Positions 12,879 to 25,466 of a stretch of 64,000 nucleotides of DNA are shown one piece after another. Position numbers and translations under genes: made by a program. Source of the stretch: Utricularia gibba (taxonomy: Eukaryota; Streptophyta; Magnoliopsida; Lamiales; Lentibulariaceae); NCBI GenBank assembly GCA_002189035.1, contig NEEC01000002.1, positions 682,001 through 746,000 on the forward strand. Reading direction: 5' to 3'. Below the pieces are notes generated by a model. The model saw only the letters and a list, made by a program, of their open reading frames with translations. It ran no database searches and was not told where the DNA came from. Every line of letters starts with the position of its first letter. Positions within the stretch are counted from its first letter, which is position 1.

Positions 12879-14474
12879 CTTGAAGAATCCTTTGTTTCTT
12901 ACCGAGGGGTTTCATCCTATTTCTGGAGTGCAAAAAATGGCAAAAGTCATTCAGATCGGTGTTTCATCTTTTGTGTATACATATTATTATAATAGCTCAT
13001 AATTCTCTCATAATATTCAAATTCTATAATTATAGTTAGGTATATCTAAATATTTTATACTCAAAATAATTTTTTTTAAAAAAAAATGTACACATGGCAT
13101 CACAACAACCCTATCCCCAATTCCCAATCATGAATGGGGTAGCAGCCTACAGAGAAATCCCAATTGGAAGGTACGAGTACGACGTCGTTTCTTATCTTTC
13201 CCCAGCTAACCACAATAATTACCTAAAAATCCCAGCTAATCATCATGGCCCCTGTCCAGGCTTTCCCTCACACCATATATTTAATAAGAAATTATCAATT
13301 AGGATAAGGTTCCATATTCAACTCATCAGCTACTTTGGATTAAGTCAATATATTATAATTTGAAAACTAAATGGTACATAATCTTAGTGAAATTTTTATT
13401 TCAAAAATAATAATTAAATAAAACACACAGAATTATTACATGAGGCTTGACGGTTTGAAACAATCAAGGTGAAGCAAGTACTATTGTCTTAAAATCGAAT
13501 TGAAGCATGGGTTTAGAGTTGAATTGTTTTTATAATAAATTTGATTGCTTATATATTTCTTAATTTTTTTATGAAAATTATTGAATAAAATCTAAAATTA
13601 TGAATTTGAATTGAATTTATTCAATTAATACAACAATTCAAACCTTTTTACATCGAAAATTGAAAATTCATCTTATTTGAAATTTAAATGTATTTCCAGT
13701 TTGTGAAGCTATTGCACGAGGCTTTGACCGGTTCATAAATATCCCATGCGGCAGTTAATGGGTTCGTTTGCTTGGGTTCTCACGCCGGTTTCCTGAATAG
13801 GTGTATCATTTTTTTTTTTACAAGAACGAAGAATATAATTAATATCTAATTTTGATCTTGTGGCAAAAAGTCAAAGTAAACGGGTGTTTGGATTAAATTA
13901 ATATTCGTTTGAGGGCAAAAGAACACAATTTCCAAGAAATGAAAAAATGTGCTTCCTTGCCTGGTTGAAGGGTTCTTCTTCTTACTTTTTTTGTTTTTTT
14001 GTTTTTGTTTTACCGGTGGGGGGTGGTAAATGAATGAATGAATAATTGGGGTGGTGGTACGGCATCATGGCTTTTAAAAAGAGGGGTGAAGGAGCAGCAG
14101 TGGCTTTGAACTTTGAAGTATCTGTGTGAGACGTGTAACCAGAAACAGTCAAGCTTTTGTGGAAAGGAGGGGTGGTGGTAAAGTTGTGGTCTTGGAATAA
14201 AGTTGCCCCTGTCCGAAACCCAACAACTAATCCCCAAAATTCTGTTTTTTTTTTTTTTGCCTTTTGTTTAGTTCCCCCACTTTCTCTCGAAGCATCTGTT
14301 CGCTTGAGTGAATGATGGGTGTCTCGAAAAAGACCGGATTTTTATGCCTATCGTAGCCACAACTTGGAGTTTTGATTTTTTGTTGCTTGCCCAAAAAGGT
14401 AGCCTTTCTAGTTCTTAAAAGTGAACAGAAAGCACCCAGGAATTTGAAGCAGAAGAGGAAAAGAGAGTTGGGGG
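12879..14474. other. AT-rich spacer between WDL7 and AIRP2-like gene
   Basis: Mostly AT-rich, with poly-T runs (13808-13820, 14244-14260) and a short GAAT repeat near 14031. It contains one 89-codon open frame at 13094-13363 (listed separately). The last few hundred bases should be the promoter and leader of the RING gene. No transposon ends recognised. Confidence 0.5.
13094..13363 (+). other. Weak 89-codon open frame, unrecognised
   Basis: Starts MASQQPYPQFPIMNGVAAYR and is rich in Pro, Asn and Tyr in its first 60 codons, then turns AT-driven (Ile/Arg). The first part has more coding-like composition than the flanks. No family recognised and no clear splice partner. It may be a gene remnant or chance. 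Confidence 0.2.
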
Positions 14475-15919
14475 ATGGAGATGATGCATTTCCAACAACT
14501 GGGCAGGAGCTCTTACCGAGATTCTCTCAAAGTTTTAGAGTCTGATATTCAGCATGCAAATGATCTGTAAGAAATTCTGCTTTTCCTATTTTTCTGCTCT
14601 CCCCTTCTCTCTCTTAATTAATTTTCAATTTTGTAGAAGTTAGCAAGTTTTGGTTTCTCTAGCTGCATTAGATTTTATGATAAGGGCGATCTGTTGAAAT
14701 TACCGCCTCCTATCTGCCCGCAATCCTGTGTATCTCGGACAATATTATATTCTGCTGCTTTTCCAGTTTTGACTGATGATGAACGCGAGTGCTTTAGTGC
14801 ACAATTCACAGAGTTGTCTTTCATAAGAGATGCTCTTAGGGAGTCATTCTTTGTGATTCTGGAAATTCTATTTCATGTTGTTTACAAAGCGAATAATCGC
14901 ATCCTCATGTATAAGCCAATAGTGTGTCTAAAGTAGGCAGATTTTTACAAGAGAAAGGCCAAACATAGTGGTTGAATTTTTTCTGCAAATGATTTTGTTC
15001 TTCAGGGCTGCTGCAATTCCTAAAGCCAAGGGAGGGACGCGCTATCAAATGAAGCTTGTTCACAACAAGCTGTTGCCGTTCTTCCTTTATTTTCTTCAAT
15101 GGATCGATTGTTCCTGCTCCTGTACCTGCTTTTTGCCAAGATACTTCAATCTTTTCCACGTGCTTGTTTACAAGGTGTGTCTTCTGCGATCTCATTTGTT
15201 AGATTCTCATCAATGGCATCAAACTTGAGAGTATCATCACCGGCAGGTGTATTCTGATGGGAGGCCAAGAATATCAACTCATGGAAGAAAAGCATCCATC
15301 AAGGAATTCTATGGTTTGTTCTTGCCATCTTCCCCCTGGTATATTCTTTGGAAAAGCTTGACTGATTGAAACAGAATGTATGGCAGCTGTTATACTTCCA
15401 TCACTCGAGCAACTTCACTACAATCTGGTGGAGGAACTGGAGTCTGCAGATGAAACTAATCATGAGTTAAACAGCACAGGGAAGAAAAAGAAGAAGAAGA
15501 AGAAGGAAAACATCAAAATAGGAGGTGTAGAATCAGACCGAGATGAAGAGTGTGGAATATGCTTGAACTCATGTACTAAAATGGTCATGCCCAATTGCTG
15601 CCATTCGATGTGCATCAACTGTTACCGTGACTGGTATGAAGTGTATGCTGCTGGGTCTTCTTCAACTGATGGAGGTTTCTCAGCGTAGTTCTGTTGTCAA
15701 ATTTGCAGGAACACAAGATCGGAGTCCTGCCCTTATTGTCGAGGCAGTCTAAGGCGGGTTAAATCCAAGGATTTGTGGGTTTTAACCTGCAAAGATGAGG
15801 TGATTGACAGGGAAACAGTTTCAACAGAAGACGTGCAAAGATTCTACCTTTACATAAGGAACCTGCCCAGAGATTCCCCAGATTCAGTGTTCTTGATGTA
15901 TTATGAGTATCTGATATGA
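14475..15919 (+). CDS. AIRP2: AIRP2-like RING E3 ubiquitin ligase
   Basis: AIRP2 in Arabidopsis is a cytosolic C3HC4 RING E3 that acts positively in ABA and drought responses. Seen: start MEMMHFQQLGRSSYRDSLKV, exon 2 with GGTRYQMKLVHNKLLPFFLY, exon 3 STHGRKASIKEFY, exon 4 AVILPSLEQLHYNLVEELES. A lysine-rich stretch is followed by the RING: CGICLNSCTKMVMPNCCHSM, CINCYRDW and SCPYCRGSLRRV. The tail ends YYEYLI. Exons with consistent phase: 14475-14566, 15006-15174, 15247-15313, 15387-15633, 15709-15919. Length about 260 residues, near the family norm. Function is by family only. Confidence 0.87.
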
Positions 15920-16989
15920 TTCAGTGAGGGAGAAGTAGTGGAAGCCGACCTAAATGCATTTTAGAGTCTGGTAAAGGCACAGTTCTCTCACAAATCACCT
16001 CAATAAAAACCACATCAACCACACAATTTGGTTGTTTGAAATGAATGTTTTTTCATTGCATGACAGACAGTAGAAGAACCAAAACTTGATATACAAAATC
16101 CAAACCTCTTGTTATTGATCCCTTTATCCTGAATAAGCCAGGAGAAGAACATTGCGAGAACAACATATGAGTAAACGAAGCCAATGAAGAGCTTCAGTCA
16201 GAAGCCTTACCTTTTGTTTTACAACAGTGGAGGATTGGTATTAGCATCTTTCTTCCTTCCCTACTCTCAACAGTGGGGAATTGGTATTTATTCTCTGGAG
16301 ACCCTCGTTTGAAAGAATGCCATCTTCAGTGTTTGAAGTGGCGGCCCTCGAATCGGATGCGAACCCCGTCAATGTCCCCGACGCCATCGCCGGCAACGCA
16401 AAACCTTGGCCAATCCCCGGAAAATGTAATCGGATACGATGAAAAGCGATCCCATAGGGCTACCTCGGCCCGTTTCTTAACGGGTATGAGCCTAGCCCAG
16501 TTAGTTTCCTTTGGGCTAGGCCCACCTCACTTCGAAAAATGAAATACATATTAATATATAGTCTCTGTTGGCGGCGCACTTCAGCCCATGACGCGTACTC
16601 ATCAATCCGTCAACTTGCAGGCTGAAGCTATTCCGATGGACGTATTTCTCCCCGGAGGAGTTGCTAGTTCAGAGGTATGGTGAGATTTGTTTCTGGGAAA
16701 ATTATCTGTTCCCAAATCTTGCCATGCATCAGTGAGAAGAGTTGCCCTTTCGCTGAAAAGACTGGTTGATTATTGATCATTACGGGGATAGAACGCTGGC
16801 TCTAATTCGATGCAAATTGATGTAATTACAATTTTCTTGCAATCTCTCTGGAGGTGTTGTTGACGAAGATCATCCCCTTGAATGGAACTTGTGGAAGTGA
16901 GTGAACGTGGGGATTGATTTACATGGAAGAATGATGTTTCCCAGATAGTTCCACATCTGAATACTATGAAGCAAATTAGATACATAGTT
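15920..16989. other. Spacer between AIRP2-like and GH5 genes
   Basis: Holds two 3' flanks and, near 16440-16540, a cluster of GGGCC/AGCCCA motifs of promoter type (TTTGGGCTAGGCCCACC near 16511). A short minus-strand open frame downstream of that cluster is listed separately. A 46-bp-spaced pair of near repeats with the core CAACAGTGG (near 16222 and 16268) is also present. Confidence 0.45.
16241..16387 (-). other. Candidate small minus-strand gene, unrecognised
   Basis: An open frame of 48 codons starting MASGTLTGFASDSRAATSNT lies just downstream (in its own direction) of GGCCCA-type promoter boxes at 16440-16540. The sequence past its stop, down to about 16030, contains another hydrophobic open stretch (SYVVLAMFFSWLIQD), so it may be the first exon of a small spliced gene. 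No family recognised. Could be chance. Confidence 0.25.
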
Positions 16990-19165
16990 TTACAGCATGA
17001 ACTGGCCTAGGAAGCTTCGTCCAACTACTTTCACAATGGTGTTTATCTCAGTCAGGATGCTACTTGTCTTTTCATACCTTGTGCTATCTACTATCTTGAA
17101 CCATTGTCTTGTTGGATCGCATGCATTGTTGTTTTCCAAGCATGCGCAACTCTCTGTGATAATGATGTTGTTTGCGTCTGCAGCTAGGCATGCCATCGTC
17201 CCGTCGTCAAGGGTGGTGGATAAATGCATCTTAGAGCTGGAGATAGTTTCCCATCTTGTACCATTGTCGTTGCAAAGGATGGTCAGCTTTGCAGGCTCCC
17301 CCAACTTCTCTCCCTTTAAGCAGAAGTATGTCCCCGTGACAGTCAAGATATGCTGGGGACTATAGCCCCATGATTCAGCCTCTGAGCATGGGCGCAAAAC
17401 CAATGGTCCTAACCATGAGGTTTTTTTGACACAGAGGCCTGTTGATGGATGGAAAAGTACTTTATGTAGACGTCTCTCCTTGTATCCCGGTCCTGCAATA
17501 TCAAATGTAAGATGAGCTTGTGACTTAATGTGTTGAATTGCCAAAACAACATTCTCAGTTTTTTCAGGAAGATTCTATACCTCTGAATGGATATTGAAGA
17601 GCAGATAGCTTGTCTATTGTAGTCTGATTTCTGATCTGAGACCAATCCCAGCTATAAACACCGTAAGTTTCATCCTTCCCAATTGTCCCTTCTCTTATGT
17701 AGTAACTTCCTGGGAGTGTCCACAACGCCCAGTCCAAATCTTGCTCAGCTGCCCACCCCATGAAGCAGTTCAAGTACCTATTGTCATTTACATTGGTGCC
17801 TCTCATATCCACTCCAAACTCACTTATGAATAAAGGGTAACCCTGGTCTAACAAAAAGCCCCCTCTCCTCATTATGTCTCCCACCACCTGCCCGCAAATT
17901 TGGTTGGCATTACTGTTTTTCCAAGCCTGCCCATCTGAGAAGCCATACCAATGCAGCTCGAAGACCAGCTTATTTGGAAAGGTTAACTTGACTTGTTGGA
18001 TGCGAAGAAATGTGAAGTCTCTGTCGTAATTTAGACCAGACAAAATGACAAGAACATTCGGATTGGCTTTGTGAACAGCCTCGGCTCCTTTTTGCATGTA
18101 CCTGCTTCATGGGAACCTTGAGAATTCATTACCTTTCTGCATGGACTGAATGTATGAGAGTGTACCTGTACCAATCGATGAAGTTTTGCTTGGGACCACG
18201 AAGCTCATTCCTCAGGCTCATTGCAATGACACTTTTTGTGTCATTGAATGTGGTGGCCACTTTGGTTAGCCCCTGAATCCATAGGTTAGGATCGAAGTAA
18301 ACGTCCCCAAAAAATCCATTTCCATCGGAGCTGCTGCAGCACCAACCGGGCTTGCTTGTGTGGTTATCTAGAATGATCATCACATTCTTCCTTGCTAGAC
18401 TTGCCACCACTTCCTGATCACAATATTCATAGATAATTTGGTTAGTAGTTTCTTCAAGGCTTGACAACGTATTTGCTAGCGTTGAAATTGCAAGTGGTGG
18501 TTAGAATAGTGTAGCCACCTCTATGAAGGCCTAATTAATGTCTTCAGCCACAGGTTTCCTTATCATCATTTTATAATGAGATCAGTGACTATCTTACAGC
18601 CTTTAACATATGCTTCTTTATTGAATATCTTACAGGTTTTCTTCCTACTCCTCTTGAACAAGATGAATAAACAGTAGCAGCAAGAAAACAAGACAGGGAT
18701 CCCTTTTTTCTAGGCTCAAGATGAAGACTTGTGCTTCTCAGTTCTTTTGACTGTATGAAAATTGACAGGTAAGAACAGACTTACCTGGTAAGCATTGATG
18801 AGAGGAAGATCAATGATCGAGGGGTTGTTTGTCTGAAATCCCTCCAGGGCTTCATTCAGGCCAAGGTTTGTGAATGATTCTCTAACAGTAACAGATGCAA
18901 GCGTATCATTGGTAAAGAGGAAAAGTGGCCACGTCAGCCTAACACAGTTAAATCCCATGTCTCTGATCTGCTGTGAGATCTCGTCAACTGAGTGATAACT
19001 CAGGCCCTCAGCCACCACAGCATCAAGATGAGAAGGCCAGTTCACACATGCCAGCTTCACCCGTCGCCCCGATTCATCAATGATCCACCGTGATGACGTC
19101 AGCAACGGCTGTGCCGCTGCAAGACGGATGAGGATGCAAAACAAGATGGGTAATATCTTCACCAT
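16990..19165 (-). CDS. Secreted GH5 (cellulase-family) glycosidase with lectin-like tail
   Basis: Glycoside hydrolase family 5 protein of the plant type found in Arabidopsis At1g13130 and relatives; substrate not established. Seen: signal peptide MVKILPILFCILIRLAAA, then WIIDESGRRVKLACVNWPSH. The acid/base glutamate is in MSLRNELRG (exon 18166-18413). The nucleophile region is PLFISEFGVDMRG (exon 17581-18101), with VFELHWYGFSD and DLDWALWTLPGSYY. The last exon 16990-17492 adds about 165 residues with Cys pairs and TRQWFKIVD, a QxW-like motif of ricin-B/beta-trefoil folds, probably sugar binding. Exon 1 is 18785-19165. Start at 19165 puts the signal peptide first; an in-frame Met at 19237 would add 24 residues. 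Intact. Confidence 0.93.
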
Positions 19166-19773
19166 GGTTTGTCTTGAGATTTCGTTGAACTGGTTCTTAT
19201 AGGGAGAAAGTGGAAAGCCACGAGACTCTTTATCCAAAGGGTAGCTTTGCTTGTGGTGAAACCCATCTCTATCGAATAATCAGTAACACAAACAGCATAA
19301 ATTAATCCTGCAAAGAATCCATTAGAGTACCTTAAGTTGGTGAGGATGAAAGACTTGCAAGCCAATACTCGGAGAAAACGTCACGCAACGTTACCATTGG
19401 ACTTTGGGCAGTACCTGGTCACATTTACGCTTTTCTGCTTTCCCCGAAGCTACTACGACACGTGTTGTGCTAAGAAACGTTGTTTTTTCCCCCTTTAGTG
19501 GTGTGCACAGACCGGTCCTGAGCAAGCACTTCAACTCAAACCGGACTCAACCATTCACGTGCTGAAGCCACCATTAGCAAGTTCACTTTCCCTGATGCAC
19601 CGCATGCAATTATTGGGAGCAAGTCAAACTTGCTCATTCCTAACTGAGCGAGTCATATACCCCCATGAAGCAAAAAATCACAGTGAATTTACAAAAACTT
19701 GCCAAGAGAGCATTCAGAAAATCATGGACTTCTAATGCAAGCGAAGTCCAAGAACTGACCTAAGTCGCTCCAT
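19166..19773. other. GH5 upstream region and PPR 3' flank
   Basis: Promoter side of the GH5 gene. It contains CACGTG-type and GACACGTG-like cores (CACGTG near 19555; ACACGTGTTG near 19458), which are typical bZIP/bHLH binding cores. No gene seen. Confidence 0.45.
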
Positions 19774-21357
19774 TCAGAAAACTACTTTTGAGCTGACGGT
19801 ATTAGTCAAAATCTTGGACAAATGATGGTCAAGAGTGAATCCCTTCGTCATCATCTGCTCCCAGACTCCAAACGCCATAGAATGCTTGTCCGCTTTTATA
19901 AGACCTGAGATCATCACTTTGAAGGTGACTGCATCAGGGGAAACTTCCCTAGTTTGCATCTCCTCGAATAGTTGCAAGGCTTCACTAATTTTCAGAACTC
20001 TGCAATATCCATTTAGAAGTGCATTGTAAGATACAACATCAGGGCGAATCCCCTGCTCCATCATATCATGAAATATCGAATGGGCCATGATTGTTTGACC
20101 GTTCTTACAAAGAGAGTCAATAATGGTGGTATACAGTTCAAGGCTAGGTAGTATATTCATGCTTTCCATTTGGTTCAGGAGGTTCTTAGCGCCAACCGAG
20201 TGGCCTTCTTTAAGAAAAGCGTGAATCAGAGTATTAAATGTCACTGTATCAGGAGCAATTGCCTTCCTGTGCATATCTCCGAACAGCTTATAAGCTCTCT
20301 CACTCTTACCAGCTTTGCAAAGAGCACCAATAATGGTATTGTATGAAACAACATCCATGACCCCTCTATCCTCCATCTCATTAACAAGCAACATGTAGGC
20401 CTTGTCTACCCTATTAACTCGGCAGAGTCCTTTCAAAAGTGCATTATAGCTGTACTGATCAGGTTTTATTCCATTGGCCTCCATCTTCTCCATGAGTTTC
20501 TCGGCCTTATCCAGCATCAGGGCGTTACAGCAATGGTTCAAAAATGTGTTGTGAGTGGTCAAATCAGGCTCACAACCATTTCTTCCCATGAATTTCTTGA
20601 TTGCGAGTGCTTTATCAATCCTACCAAGTCGACAAAACCCATCTATCAGAGTATTATAAGTTAATGAATCAAAGTTCACCTTTTCTCTCATGTCACCAAC
20701 AGTAAGCTCGTAAGCCAAGTCAACTTCACCGATGCCACATAAACCAACAACAAGTGCTCTACATGCTTTACCATCTGGGATAATACCTTTATCTATCATC
20801 ATTTTCCACATTCTAACGGCATCATCATACCTTTTCACCCTGAATAACCCACTAATAATAATCGTATAGGAAACCACATCAACATCTCTACCCTTCGCTC
20901 TCATTAAACTAAGCACTTTCAGTGCATCATCCACGAAATTCTCACTACACAAAAGATTCATGTAAATATTACAAGCCCAGGTATCAGGAACCATCTCAAG
21001 CCTCTGAATATCCTTAAGAAGCCTAGATATAAGATCAAAGTTTCTAACTTCACACAGCCCCGAAATAAACCTTGAGTAAGTAAATGAACTTAAAGAATAC
21101 CCTCTTGCACTCATTGAACGGTAGTACAATTCTGACAAGTCAAAACGCTTGTGTTTTATCAACACACCCATAAAACGGTTGTAGTCCACGGAAAACATCC
21201 TGCACTCCGATTCAGACATAACGTCGAACACATGGATGGCCTGATCAATGAGCCCGGATTTCACACAAGCGGCAATGCAAGAACGATAAATAAGTCGTTG
21301 CTTGAGAAGAGCTCTTTTCATTTTCCAAAACCAATACTCCGGGAATGCATGGTGCAC
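19774..21357 (-). CDS. P-class pentatricopeptide repeat protein (At1g13040-like), intronless
   Basis: PPR proteins bind organellar RNA, one repeat per base. Seen: one uninterrupted frame of 527 residues built of about 13 tandem 35-residue motifs such as VVSYTIIISGLFRVKRYDDA, SLTYNTLIDGFCRLGRIDKA and DVVSYNALLNGYCRVLKISE. It lacks a C-terminal E or DYW extension, so it is P class. The start HHAFPEYWFWKMKRALLKQR then LIYRSCIAACVKSGLIDQAI lines up with Arabidopsis At1g13040, annotated as mitochondrial. The short leader could be part of a targeting sequence. A second in-frame Met lies 12 codons in. Target RNA unknown. Confidence 0.95.
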   Translation of the reverse strand: MHHAFPEYWFWKMKRALLKQRLIYRSCIAACVKSGLIDQAIHVFDVMSESECRMFSVDYNRFMGVLIKHKRFDLSELYYRSMSARGYSLSSFTYSRFISGLCEVRNFDLISRLLKDIQRLEMVPDTWACNIYMNLLCSENFVDDALKVLSLMRAKGRDVDVVSYTIIISGLFRVKRYDDAVRMWKMMIDKGIIPDGKACRALVVGLCGIGEVDLAYELTVGDMREKVNFDSLTYNTLIDGFCRLGRIDKALAIKKFMGRNGCEPDLTTHNTFLNHCCNALMLDKAEKLMEKMEANGIKPDQYSYNALLKGLCRVNRVDKAYMLLVNEMEDRGVMDVVSYNTIIGALCKAGKSERAYKLFGDMHRKAIAPDTVTFNTLIHAFLKEGHSVGAKNLLNQMESMNILPSLELYTTIIDSLCKNGQTIMAHSIFHDMMEQGIRPDVVSYNALLNGYCRVLKISEALQLFEEMQTREVSPDAVTFKVMISGLIKADKHSMAFGVWEQMMTKGFTLDHHLSKILTNTVSSKVVF

Positions 21358-22229
21358 TCAAAACGAACACCGGTCTCCCGGAGTCACAAAATTCAATCCC
21401 AGAATTACAAACAGACGGCATAAGCAGAGCAAGCCAGAATACTCAAGAATATCGAGAACTGGGCTGAGCCCATAATGTTATCCGATAATGGCCCTTTTGC
21501 ATGACCCATTAAACGCTAAGGGAATATTCGATTGATGAAGATTGATTTTGAAATTATTTTATTTAATAATTGTTTGTTAAAAAATTTAAATTAAACTCGA
21601 TAATTTAATTAAAATTTATTTTAAATAAATCTACAACTTTATACGTATGTTTATTAAAAATAGAAAAAAGAATATATTTTATGTTGAAATTATTACATAT
21701 ATTTTAAATTTATAATAATAAATTATATTTATCTTAAATAATACAATTATAATTTTAAATAAACTATCAAATAAACCCTAAAAATAAGTTTCTATCACAT
21801 AAATTTTGTATAAACTATTTTTTTCAAAATAAAAAACGTAAAATCGTAAAATTTGAATGTTCAAAACACAATTAAATCATTATTTTTAGTATCAAAACCA
21901 ACTCTTGGATTGTAACCGGATAATGATACAAACTTTAGTGAGAATGTTGAACTTCCAAAAGGGATGGAAGGACCCGATCTAAGAAAATGTGAAAATAACT
22001 TAGGCAAATACTATCAATTAACAACATGAATAATTTATATAAAATAATTTTTCCTAATTTTATATAATATTTTTTTAATAAAAAATAGAAAATATAAAAT
22101 CATGAAGATTAACCCCAAAACTAAACATCTTTTGATGACTCTTTATTTAAATGTTGATTTCGCACAAAACAGTAGCATAAACAGTAGAAAACCAGCAGCA
22201 GAAGATCAAAATCAACAGAGCTTTCAGTT
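21358..22229. other. Very AT-rich spacer
   Basis: PPR upstream side (with AGCCCATAATG near 21467) grading into an AT-rich tract at about 21540-22080 with long A/T runs, then the ACLA 3' flank. No coding frame or repeat ends recognised. Confidence 0.5.
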
Positions 22230-24545
22230 TCAAGCGGCAGCACTGATGCACTCAATCGCCTGCTTGCAAATTCCAGTCATGGTTGCCTCGGGACCGTACA
22301 CCTTCATAATGAAGAAGACAAGAATCATCAAGAGATACAGATTTCAACCCCGGCTGAGAAACAAGTGTGGGTTTATTTACCTCAATTGGGATGCCGATTT
22401 CTTCTGCAAGGCTTCTCATTTTTGCAAGTCCCTTCTGGTAGTTGGGTCCTCCTCTTCTCACATACAAGTGCATTCTAGCAGCCTTGAGCTTGGATTCCTG
22501 GCTCACAGGGTATTAGATTATGAAAACTCGCTGGATTCGTTGCAAGAATGTGTTGTCACTGTACCTTTTCCTTCAGAGCACGGATGATGCCGTTGAATGT
22601 GGCAGCAACATCAGTGAAGTTAGCAATGCCGCCACCGATCACCAGGGCTCTCTTGCGCCCATCTGGATCTGCAGTTGCACACTGCGAAAACGCAATTCGC
22701 ATCACTCGGGCATCTATATCACATGGAAGCTGAATCCGAAGGTGAAGGATGTAATGCTCACATCAATCACAACACGGGCGTAGTGCAGGACCTCGTCTTC
22801 ATTGGGAGCTCCACTGTATTCTGCATAGTTTCCAAGCTCAGAGGCGTACCCCAGATCTCCTACCTACATGATGTATGATTTGTTAAGGGTGAAGTATCAT
22901 GGAGTTTGGGAATAAGTAAGAGAATTGAGATATGAAGAAGCTGAAGAACAGACTGTATCTGCATAGATGACACTTGCTCCACCTCCAGCAACCATGGTCC
23001 AGATCCGCCCTTTCGGGTTCAAGATGGTGAACTTCAGAGAAGCACTGGTCTGATACATAAGCAGCAAAGCGAACCATGTAAGGTTTGAATGCTAGATGAA
23101 ATAGAGTGAATGTCTATATGGACAGTACAGCACCTTTTCATCAAGTCCATGGATGAAGCTTTCTGCAGGGGACAAGACTCTTCCAAATGGCATGGGGAAT
23201 TCGATGTTCCCCCATCTGGATTCACAAGTTCATGTGGTTAGCAGACGAAAGCTTCAAAGCATACAAAAAAGAAGCATCATACTTCTTGAAGTTCTTGAAA
23301 GCAGCAGTGTCATCAAGCTCGCCTCGCATGTCCAATGGAAATGGCTTTCCATTGACCAAGGTGAATGGATTCATCTCAAGGAATGTGAAATCCAAATCTG
23401 GAAGAAACAAGTTGTGTAAGACAGAAATTGATTACAAAAGGCCACAAGTTTATACAAGATTTCAGGCATACCCAAAAATACAGCAAAGACAATTTTAATA
23501 AAATCCTCGATCACAGGCTTGATCTGTTACACATCAAAGAACTTGAGTCAGCAGCGCCAACACATTCTCAACCATAACTTGCAACATTGCAGATTCGTTA
23601 CTGATCCAAGATGGAAAAAAGGAGCATACTTACCTCCAAAGGCAGTGTTGCCACTAATGGAGCACAGACTTCTGATGTTAAGATGGCATTTGTAGGCACG
23701 AATATGGTTTTGACCTGAGTCAATTGAAATGGTAAGGCATAGAAGGGGCTCTACAAATATGTTTACATAACACAGGTGCAAAAAAAAACACAGTACCTTG
23801 TCCCAGTTCTCTTCAATTTCAATTCCTCCACATTCTGAGAAGCTGATACTGCAACCAAGTCTCTCAGAAACAATATTTAGATAAAACTCCTCATTGTGGG
23901 GAACAAATGGTTCGACAATGAATGTGGTAATAGGTCCTTTGCAGAGCCCCATCTCCACCTGTTGGTATAGAAACAAGCACAAGAAAAAGGAATACCAGTT
24001 AAAACTACATCTCAAGCAAGCAAAAGGATCTAGGCTGTATAAGAGTAGGTTTAGTGCAAGTATTAGAAAGAAGATAGCAGGGCAAGTGCCTCTTTGCCAA
24101 GTCGTTCCGCCACGAATGCAGAAACCCCAGCCAAATCAAGGTTCAATGCAACAAGACCACTTTTTCCACGTTTCCCAAACAGCATATCTGGTTTTACAAC
24201 GAGTCTTGTTGAGGACAGCCATGGCTCCTTGTCCACTAGTTTTTTAAGATCTGTGGACTCAGTAACCTACCATGAGAAAAATATGATCAGGAACTGATGT
24301 ATTAGTACATTTTCTACGAGTAGCCCATGAAGAAACATGGTTTCAACTTTCAAAAAGCGCCTTTTTTCTGACAGCGAAGTAACATATAACTCGATCACAA
24401 ACTCGAATTTCAGAATAATTGCTCTCCCAGGGAGTATGAAACTTACTTGAGCAGATTTGATTTCCAGTTCAGTCCCAGATAACCTCTTGAAATGCTCTTT
24501 CAGGAGTCTCTTGGAATCATACTCTCTGATCTTCTTCCTCGCCAT
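22230..24545 (-). CDS. ACLA: ATP-citrate lyase A subunit
   Basis: With subunit B it forms cytosolic ATP-citrate lyase, which makes acetyl-CoA and oxaloacetate from citrate for wax, sterol, flavonoid and elongated fatty-acid synthesis. Seen from start: [20 protein letters not shown], then [40 protein letters not shown] (ATP-grasp region), [40 protein letters not shown] and [20 protein letters not shown]. Later [20 protein letters not shown] and [20 protein letters not shown] precede the end [20 protein letters not shown]. About a dozen exons. Length fits the usual 423 residues. All exons remain in frame. A leader intron is likely upstream. Intact. Confidence 0.97.
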
Positions 24546-25466
24546 TTCCTCAAGATCCTGAATTGCAGTAATCAATTCATACCAAAATTCAACTGCCCAG
24601 ATCCAAATGTTCCCAACAATCGACAGCAAAACAAAGATACCCAGTTGACTGAAAAAAACAATTGAATCAACACTCTTTCGAAAAGATCAGACCTTTGAAG
24701 ACGCAGCAAGAGATCCTGGTAATGAGACAGATCCCAACTGCTTATTCAACGAATGTGAACTCCTGGAGGCTTCTAAAGAACGAAATTTCAAATGAGTCAA
24801 AAATCTGGCAATTCAAAATCAACAAACAGGAGACATATCCATTCAACTAAGGCGTTTCGTTTGGCGTTTTTTAGAGTATAGTGGATGAGGTAATGGCCAC
24901 GCACGTCACCAACCGTCCAACCAGTCTATCTGTACCAACCTTTCTGGTGAGAAATGCAGATTAACCATTGACTGGTAGTGGCATGTGATCGGCTGTATAA
25001 TTTTTTCTACCTAAATTTACTGTCCTTGATAAACTTGAAAACTAGGAACCCAAAACCAAGAAAAGGAAAATCCAATTGCAGGGATACATCTTTTATATCG
25101 GGGATACAGCACACTACTTCACACTTCAGAGTAACGTAGTCGCGTGATGACTTACCTGTTTGGTACAGCGGGTAGAAAACGGATGCAATGTAGCAGAGGA
25201 AACTTCTGGATCTTGGTGCAATCCTTTATACTTCCATACAATTCACTGACATAAATGATGAATCTTGGGGCCAATTTGTAATTCTTTCCCGATTTTGTCG
25301 GTATTAGAAGCTTTCGAGGAACACCGTTTTCGCTTTCTTGGAACCGGAAGCGCTCCTCGATAAGCCAGATTCCGCCCGATTGAGGTTGGTCATAGTGTTG
25401 GCGGGTCTCGAGTATTGCGAGTTCTGTTTAGGGTTTTTCTTCCACGAATTAGAGTATTCCGATCGG
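24546..25466. promoter_or_regulatory. Divergent region ACLA / SRP receptor beta
   Basis: 921 bp between opposite start codons. It probably contains the ACLA 5' leader with an intron (frames upstream of the ATG are broken by splice-like sites). The SRP receptor frame also stays open upstream of its chosen ATG from 25338, which I take as leader. Confidence 0.5.

Noticed and set aside
22102-22587. 161-codon plus-strand frame
   Set aside because: Antisense to the last ACLA exons.
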